This document shows positions 57,736-64,000 of a DNA stretch of 64,000 bases, in pieces. Position 1 is the first letter of the stretch; every line of letters starts with the position of its first letter. The position numbers and the translations under genes were made by a program. Source of the stretch: Metallyticus violacea (taxonomy: Eukaryota; Arthropoda; Insecta; Mantodea; Metallyticidae); the NCBI GenBank assembly GCA_030762175.1, contig CM060831.1:137273501-137337500 (forward strand), in the 5' to 3' direction. The notes beneath the pieces were generated by a model, which saw only the letters and a list, made by a program, of their open reading frames with translations, ran no database searches and had not been told where the DNA came from.

Positions 57736-58475
57736 ACTCTGGTATATATAGAGAATCATTGAGAAGTTTAGTAAATAAGCAAAGTAAACACTTTTTTGGA
57801 ACACAATTATTCTCAACATGGTTTCTAATATAGAATTTGACTAACTCTGCAAAATTGTTATTCATGCCATCGATGAGCTTCTCATTTGACGAAATATTTT
57901 TCCCACTGTGACAGATTTTTAAGTTCGAGAATAGAAAGAAGTTCTGAGAGACTAACTTCAAGGGATAGGCAAAACCCAATTCGTGCACTTCTGTCACTCC
58001 GGCTGTCGTTGTGTGCGGAAGGCGCCTCGTTCTGGTGAAATAACAATTTTTGTATGTCAGTTCATTTTTAAACAGTCTAACAATGCTGTATGATAGCTCT
58101 TGTTGTTGCTTTTCCATTTTACCAAGCAATCTATTATGGCATTCCTTGGAAATCCCCCAAAAGCAATAACCATCACCTTTCCAGCTAACAAAATGGTCTC
58201 GCCTTCAAAGGAGACTTCCATCAGTAGGCTCTATGGCTTTGACTGTCATTTATATTCAGATATGTAATGGTGAATCAAGTTTAATCCACAGTCACAAATT
58301 GCTGCAAAATATCTGGTGGGTTACTATTAAATATCGTCAAACATTGCATTGAAATTTTCCTCGTGCATGCGTTTTTTGGTCACACAACTTTTTCACTTTC
58401 AATCAACGGTCTTCTATTGCAATATCCTGGATTTTTAATGGCTCTTCATAGTTACCTTAGTAGGGTTCCAGAGAA
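57736..58475 (-). pseudogene. Mariner transposase remnant 5
   Basis: On the minus strand: near 58250 ISEYK-QSKP, corresponding to the region just after the first catalytic aspartate. Then AGKVMVIAFGGFPRNAIIDC near 58190, YHTALLDCLKMN near 58090, and LPHTTTAGVTEVHELGFAYP near 58000, after the place of the second aspartate block (HDNA not readable). The frame continues through FFLFSNLKICHSGKNISSNE and NNNFAELVKFYI to CV near 57800. The PYSPDL segment that would hold the third aspartate is missing between YPLKLVSQ and NFFLF. A 131-codon frame remains open across the C-terminal half. The N-terminal DNA-binding domain is absent or unreadable. Confidence 0.78.
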
Positions 58476-58738
58476 CACTCTTTCTATCTAAAGGAGTTTA
58501 AAAGCATGTTTACATTTACCGAAGATGAAACACGTTCTGTACGCCAATCTTAGCTGTTTCTCATTCCATTAGTTCTAACAATACTGCATAATAAAGATAA
58601 AGACAGCCAATTGTGTCCCTGGAGGGCAAACCTCCTAACACGTAGAGAAAGCGCGCTTTTTCCTGACGTAGTGAGCTATTTCTCGCTAGTTGTTCGTATG
58701 CTGTTTGAGACTGATTGATTTGTTCTTTGGTTTCTCAC
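58476..58738. other. Unassigned spacer
   Basis: Nothing recognised. Confidence 0.45.
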
Positions 58739-58739
58739 T

Positions 58740-59575
58740 GCACTAGTTGCTTCTCGAGAGATTTCTTTTTTCTCTTCCTCTTGCTACTCTTAACCAATCT
58801 GCATGCTTTTTGAGGAGGTCTGTCCATCTTCTTCTAGGTCTGCCTTTTGTCTTTTTTCCTATCCGGGGTCCCATATGGAGATCATGTAGGCCCGCCTGTT
58901 GTCTTGCAATCTTACTACGTGACCGCCCCATTGCCACTTGTTTCTGTTAGCTATTTGTGCGATGTCTGTTGTCTGAGATAACTGATTTATTAATATTATA
59001 GGTATTTTGTCCTTCAAAGTTATTCCCAGAATCTTGCGTTGCATATTTTAATTTTGTTCTTTTGTTTTTCTGTTAGTGACCAGATACAGGGCATACAAGG
59101 TTTCGAGCGTCTGGAATCTGATTTCCTTAGTGTTTGGTCTAACAGTATAAACGTAAGGGTCCAAAATGCTCTCCAGGTTAATGAGATCCTTCTTTGTACT
59201 TCTTTTTCCATTTTATCATAGAAGGGAATATGTTGTCCTTGTTATGTATATTCCTCAAATGTGTGAGAACTGTTCCATTTATTTGTATTGGGGTTTCAGA
59301 TCCGTTTGAAATTAACCGTGTCTTCAGTTTGTTTAGTGACAGCCCTGCATTTTTGCTAAACTCACATAATTGTTACAGCTTAGTTTGTAGTGCTTTCGGT
59401 GTTTTGGCGAATAAGACCGCATCGTCGGCAAATCTTAGATTTGTTAGTCGGCTGCCATTTATGTTGACTGAGAAATTATTATGCCAGTTCATTTTCCTGA
59501 ATAATATTCCATAAAATGTTCCATTACAGAGGTGAAGAGTTTGGGAGAGATGCTGCTGCTATTGTTTTATCCTTT
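58740..59575 (-). pseudogene. RTE-like non-LTR retrotransposon, reverse transcriptase C-terminal half
   Basis: Read on the minus strand. Near 59560-59480: ISPKLFTSVMEHFM, then NINGSRLTNLRFADDAVLFA, with FADD, the catalytic reverse transcriptase motif. It continues LQTKLQQLCEFSKNAGLSLN, KLKTRLISNG and PIQINGTVLTHL. Near 59200 a frameshift leads to VQRRISLTWRAFWTLTFI, then CMPCIWSLTEKQKNKIKIC, QRKILGITLKDKIP, NKWQWGGHVVRLQDNR, and the basic end KGRPRRRWTDLLKKHADWLR with the terminus near 58743. The order matches the C-terminal half of insect endonuclease/reverse transcriptase ORFs. The endonuclease and RT N-terminus are missing, as expected for a 5'-truncated insertion. RTE is the nearest group; a related jockey-type clade is possible. 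Confidence 0.87.
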
Positions 59576-61005
59576 TCCAAGTAGTTATAGTAGTACTTAT
59601 TAGGATATTCTGTATTATCTATAAATTTTCAGGGGAAAAAAAAAGGAATTTATCAACTTCCGAGCCCTAGAAATACCTATTCAGGACAATGGATCTTCCG
59701 AAATGTACTAATAAGATGGTCACTATAGTCTCGGGACACTAACATTGCATTTAATTCCCTAACTTTAAAGATTTTCAGGAAGCTATTCATGTACTATTTG
59801 CTTGTCTACGTTCTATGGAGTGGAGAAAGGAATTAATTAGTGAAGATGTTCAAAATATCAAAAGAGTTATTTTAATTGTATATTTTAATAATATTAACCA
59901 GCGTAGGAAGATATTGGGAGTTTGTAAATTGCGAGAAATAAATTATTGCGGGTATTTAAGAAAGAAAATGAATCAGAATTTGATTCGTTTGGATTTTTAG
60001 AACTTTTTAAGTGGATTTCGATACAAAAATTCATAAGCCCAGGGAAGATATAATAAGAGATATACTGAGCATTGAGTATCACTGTAAGTTAAGTCCTTCA
60101 GGATAGTCGAAGGATTTGTTCTTCCTACAGGAGCGATTCCTCTAGGACATTGCTGGTTTGCACTACCCCCAAAAATATCAAAGTTTAATTTCCTAAACCT
60201 TAATTAAATAATAAACTAACTACAGTAAGAACGACCGTAGTTTATTCATAACCATAGAATGAAAAACTTCCCATTACTTACTTACTGTAGCGGGTTCTTA
60301 TGAAAATGGTTCTGTGTTTACCTAGTAAGTGTTTTTAAGTTTTAAATAAAACGTAAATCAACATTTGCTTTGTCAAAACAAGGCGGTCATGAGAACTAAA
60401 CTTTAGAATTGTGCAAAAGATAATACTTATTGTAAATGTTGTGATATAACATGATGTAAACTGTAATTACGAGACTAAGCCAGCATCAATAACCTTCATA
60501 TTTAAATTTTTATAAACATTTTATTTGTAAGTAATAGCAGGTTTGTTTGGGCTGACATTCTTTTGATAATAACATTGATTCATATGTTAGTTTATGAATG
60601 CAACTTTATTCTTAAAATTAAGAATTACATCCAGACGGAAAACAATCTAAGTGCATTATTATACACTGTAGCTTAACAATGGAAAAACGTTCCATATTCG
60701 TCTGTTGAGTCATTTTCCACTGAACCAAACAAACTATGCTATAATTCTGTAATTTAATTATAGAATGAATAGAAAATAATTTATATGTGCATTCATGTCC
60801 TAAATAAAAGGCCTTAAGCCATGTACAGAGTTTAAGTCTATATGTAGTGAGAGCAATTTAATAGTTCCTATATACAGTTCAGGCGTTTGGCGGCTAGACC
60901 CTGCGTTTCCGCCGGTATTTTGTTGCCTAGATTAGCAGCGCTCAAGAGCTTCATCCTTTAAAACTTCGATATAACATATTAAATAAAAGAAGTTGGCTCG
61001 CTGTC
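59576..61005. other. Unassigned AT-rich sequence
   Basis: Short open frames only. A small GC-richer patch lies at 60890-60960. Confidence 0.5.
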
Positions 61006-61455
61006 CTTACAGCAGGTGCTGGAAATGTTGCTCATTTTTTCTGACACTCAATCCACATCTTCTCACTTTCCCATTACTAACGGACATAACTTCGTTAAGT
61101 TCCTCCATTGTGTGAAGGTTAATTGAATACACTCTATTTTTAAATGTCCCCCAAAGATAAAAATCACAAATTGTAAACTCTAGGGAACGATCAGTTCTTT
61201 AATGAAAGCTCTTATTTCTTCAAGTTTTTCTTCTGTGAGCACATGACCTGTTCGATTTTTTTCCGGTTAGTCACAAAATCTGTTTAATTATACGTCTGTG
61301 CTCATTTTAATGCTTTTCGCGTTGGAACCGAGCTGCCAGAAATTGACGCCTAAATACTTGTCTCATTCTGCCACACGAATTTCCGCATCAGATGAATGTA
61401 CGATGACGCAGTGAATATCTTACAACACCACATTATTGTACTATTTAATGAAAGA
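61006..61455 (-). pseudogene. Tc1/mariner-type transposase remnant, N- and C-termini joined
   Basis: On the minus strand, from about 61360: RQFLAARFQREKH, then RRIIKQI and a shifted NRTGHVLTEEKLEEI-like stretch near 61260, resembling the N-terminal DNA-binding domain of insect IS630/Tc1/mariner-type transposases. It then passes into DRSLEFTICDFYLWGTFKNR, VYSINLHTMEELNEVM near 61180-61110, and ends NEQHFQHLL at about 61010. The catalytic centre with the first two acids is absent. The third (SPDL) reads RSLEF. This is a fourth example in the window of a terminus-to-terminus deletion, from a lineage distinct from family A. Confidence 0.75.
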
Positions 61456-61497
61456 TCACTCTCGACTGCACAACACAGCTACCAGACTCTTCGAAAT

Positions 61498-61558
61498 CCA
61501 CCGCCATTGGTGGCCGAGGTCATTAAGACGCGGACTCGTAAGCGGGAGGTCTGGGGTT
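61498..61558 (+). mobile_element. SINE2 copy i, 5' part (split by the solo LTR)
   Basis: CCACCGCCATTGGTGGCCGA, GGTCATTAAGACGCGGACTC, GTAAGCGGGAGGTCTGGGGT, T. It breaks off within the B box, whose second half resumes at 62376. GGTT at 61555-61558 is the target duplication. Confidence 0.93.
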
Positions 61559-62032
61559 TGTAATGAAGAGTCGGGTTTGTAACCAAAGCGTGGTATTATA
61601 AGAAATCGTAACTTTGACAAGATATAATAAGAACATGATATTGTGTAAGAGCACGCTGTATATCCTAGTTAGTGAAACATACTGTATAAACCCAAACATA
61701 GTAAGACGTAGAGTAATAAATATTAAGGGTGGCTTGCCTTGCCACCCAGAGGTGACGTGACGTCCTTAGAGAAACACTTGCATAAACAAAAAGTAACCCT
61801 CTTTTCCACTCACTTAAAATGTTATGTCTACGTGTGCATGTTATAGATAGAGAGGATTATTGTGTTGGTGAAATGTAGTTTAGTTTTAAGCTTAACAAAC
61901 CCAAACCATGAACCTCTTAGAACTTATGATGTCAGGACCTGTGACTGTTGACTTCATGGTGGTGGGAAGTGTGTAACAATAACTTTTATGTCTAGATTAG
62001 GTGATTATTACCCCTCCTTGGGCATCACAACT

Positions 62033-62042
62033 ACATAAAAGA
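62033..62042 (+). promoter_or_regulatory. TATA-like element in the solo LTR
   Basis: ACATAAAAGA, about 80 bp upstream of a polyadenylation signal, in the arrangement expected at the U3/R border of an LTR. TATATAAG near 62104 is a second candidate. Confidence 0.4.
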
Positions 62043-62120
62043 TTCCTGAATTGATTCAGAGACAGGAGAGAAGCCTTGGTGCTTGCAGGATCCACGTCCA
62101 ACTATATAAGAAAACCCTTT

Positions 62121-62126
62121 AATAAA
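62121..62126 (+). terminator. Polyadenylation signal in the solo LTR
   Basis: AATAAA, downstream of the TATA-like site and upstream of the LTR's final 245 bp. Confidence 0.5.
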
Positions 62127-62375
62127 TACTTATATTTTTAACAGTATGCAGCATTCGTCTGGAAACACCTCGTCTTTCCTGGAGAGGTCGACCTAGTGAC
62201 GCCTATCCCAATATAACATTCCTTCCTGTCTTAGCCATCGAAATTGAATAGGGAAATTGTAGTACCGCATTAAACAGAAGAACATCTCTAAGTTGTAAGT
62301 CAGTCGACGGACATCACAGCTTGGACTTCGTTTAATAACATCCTGGTGGCATCTCGGCAGGCGGTATTATAGGTT

Positions 62376-62602
62376 CGAATCCCGCCAGGCCCGCCCTCCC
62401 AGACTGAGGTTTTTTCCAGGTTTTCTTTAGGCCTTCTAAATGGCAAATGCCGGCAAGGTACCCTAAGCTTAGGTCTGAAACGTTTCCTTCCTTAAAAAAA
62501 AATCCTTTCCCAATATATCATTTCATTTCATGTATCATCAGTGTCCACTGCCTGTGGTGCCTCATTTAGTTAAAACAGACGTTAAATACAATTTTAAAAA
62601 TT
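62376..62602 (+). mobile_element. SINE2 copy i, 3' part
   Basis: Resumes at CGAATCCCGCCAGGCCCGCC, directly after GGTT. Body GACTGAGGTTTTTTCCAGGT, AATGCCGGCAAGGTACCCTA, AGCTTAGGTCTGAAACG, end CATCAGTGTCCACTGCCTGT and GACGTTAAATACAATTTTAA. Joining it to 61498-61558 gives a regular full-length SINE2, which proves the LTR came later. Confidence 0.93.
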
Positions 62603-64000
62603 CTGTCCAAATAAATCCCGCTCGTAACTGACTGGGAGAGAGAATGGCTTGGGCCGGAGTAAATTCCCTGGTTCGCCGATCTAAATTGCGGACTTTTAAA
62701 CTATTCTCTGCATTAGGGCTCAGGTTTATTTCTAGTTCTTGTAAAATGTTACATTTGGTGCTTTCAACAATTTTTCTAGAGAATCTGGGAATATTAAAAC
62801 TTGAGGTTTACCTCATACTATTTTCAATTAAATGTTTTTTGCGTTAATGTTTGTTAATTACGTTATTGTAAACAGTTCCATTAGAAAATCTGAACTGTCT
62901 TATATATTCGTATCATATTACGTCTATTTTCATTGTAAATGCGTATACCGTTAATTAGCTTGGCGTCCACTAGTAAACAATTTTTTTTCATTATTATGAC
63001 GTCAAAGGCTAAGAAATAAAAACGCAAGCAGTTGGTGCATAATTGTGCAAAATGAAACAAGAAGGAATGGCATTACGAAAATGCCAAATTAAAATTATAT
63101 TTTTCAGATTGAAAAGAAAACGAATGCCTCTTTCCATTCTAGTAATAAAAAGGGAAAGGAAATTTTGAACGCCCGCATTAAAATTTGATAGCCGTTTGCG
63201 AAAAGTGCTGTATCCCTTTCTACTGTAAATAACTATAAAAATCGCTTTAAGTATGCAGTAATGTGCGATCAGTGAAAGGGGTATATTAAGGGAAAACTTT
63301 GAAGAGGAGAAAGGATAGAAAATTGAATTACCTTGTGTATACAAATGCAATTCCTTAAGCGCGATTTTATCGCATTTTTAATATGTGTTCTTAATACCTT
63401 CCATAGGTACATTCACCTCATGGAGATTTGTTTCATCACTTTCTAATTCGTGGTTCTGATGTTTTGAATAGCAGTTACACTTCCTTTTAATTAGCACTGT
63501 AACATGGGGCGAAATTGCATATCGATGCCAAATAAGGGGGTGTTGGTGATGGAATGTGACTTTCACTGCCTCGCATTGTTTGCAACATTCTCTATCTCTT
63601 GAATTATAAGAATTAGCTGGGCTATTATGTACTCTGTGAGAAGAGAGAAAAGGAATGTCAAGAGTGAGAATTTGGTCTGTTCAGCAAACTCATTTCAATA
63701 CCATGTTTATAAAGCAAGTAGTTTTATTATATGTGCTATTAATTTCTGTAGGCCATTAGGAAAACCGGAGGCTTCAGTCGATATTAACTGCATTGCATAT
63801 ATATCACGATACAATTAGTACATTCATCTTTAAATGATTTTTCTAAATTTGTACCCCGCCTTACTTTTAGAACACCCCCTAACCTAAAAGTTTATTTCGC
63901 CGAAACCTATCTCCTTCGAATTTACCTCGTCCCGTGCAGGTTCATATCCTTGCCAACGCCCTAAATGTAAAACCTGCGTGCTAATTATGCCATATCATTC
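62603..64000. other. Unassigned sequence to the window end
   Basis: Short open frames without recognised motifs (for example 63009-63350 on the minus strand). The last 180 bases (63820-64000) are somewhat richer in C and could be the start of another feature cut by the window edge. Confidence 0.5.

Larger units (their letters stand above)
61559..62371 (+). mobile_element. Solo LTR of an LTR retrotransposon, inserted in SINE2
   Basis: 813 bp beginning TGTAATGAAGAG and ending GGTATTATA. The short ends TGTAAT and ATTATA are near-inverted (one change from ATTACA). GGTT flanks both sides (61555-61558 and 62372-62375), a 4-bp duplication as in many Ty3/gypsy elements. Inside are a TATA-like ACATAAAAGA near 62033 and AATAAA at 62121-62126, fixing the + orientation. 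No coding sequence, primer-binding site or second LTR follows, so the internal region was lost by recombination between LTRs. The family is not named. Confidence 0.85.

Noticed and set aside
61559..62371. Full LTR retrotransposon or endogenous retrovirus
   Set aside because: Only one LTR is present with target duplications directly on both sides; no gag, pol or env similarity.

Overview
The window looks like repeat-rich, AT-rich nuclear DNA from an insect. I found no complete protein-coding host gene, rRNA gene, intact tRNA gene or CRISPR array. Almost every recognisable protein similarity belongs to a decayed mobile element. The mixture points to a large, gene-poor insect genome: tRNA-headed SINEs, several mariner lineages, internally deleted Tc1/mariner-type elements, a Merlin transposase, Penelope-like, RTE-like and CR1/L2-like retroelement fragments, and a short CCTAA run matching the insect telomere unit. 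I would guess a polyneopteran such as a cockroach or termite, but that is inference from element content.

Layout. 0-2 kb: a Tc1/mariner-type element (family A) with a SINE nested inside it. 5.4-7 kb: a mariner remnant and a LINE 3' end. 7.9-8.1 kb: a possible MITE. 9.5-10.1 kb: a Merlin remnant. 10-13.8 kb: SINE pieces, a LINE tail and a mariner remnant. 14.2-15.1 kb: two decayed tandem arrays. 15.2-20.9 kb: SINEs, two local duplications and a 23-bp perfect inverted repeat. 23.4-24.2 kb: a Penelope-like fragment. 25.3-29.2 kb: a SINE and two transposase remnants, one spanning a whole mariner. 30-36.4 kb: SINEs of two families. 38.0-38.9 kb: an element with 137-bp terminal inverted repeats. 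44.8-48.9 kb: dense transposon debris, including a foldback element and a mariner. 49.5-52.0 kb: a SINE, a candidate exon, family A copy C and a second foldback. 56-59.6 kb: SINEs, a mariner and an RTE-like retrotransposon. 61.0-62.6 kb: a transposase remnant and a SINE split by a solo LTR.

There is no operon-like cooperation. What the sequence records is a history of insertions. The clearest nestings are SINE1 inside family A (13-bp duplication of the target), a solo LTR inside SINE2 (4-bp duplication), and SINE1 followed by a 116-bp tandem duplication that copied its own 3' end and target site.

None of the transposases seen looks active. The best candidates for something undescribed are the two homologous foldback elements whose loop carries a hammerhead-like core, the tandem arrays near 14.2-15.1 kb, and one open coding-like stretch behind a splice-acceptor-like site at 50.07 kb.
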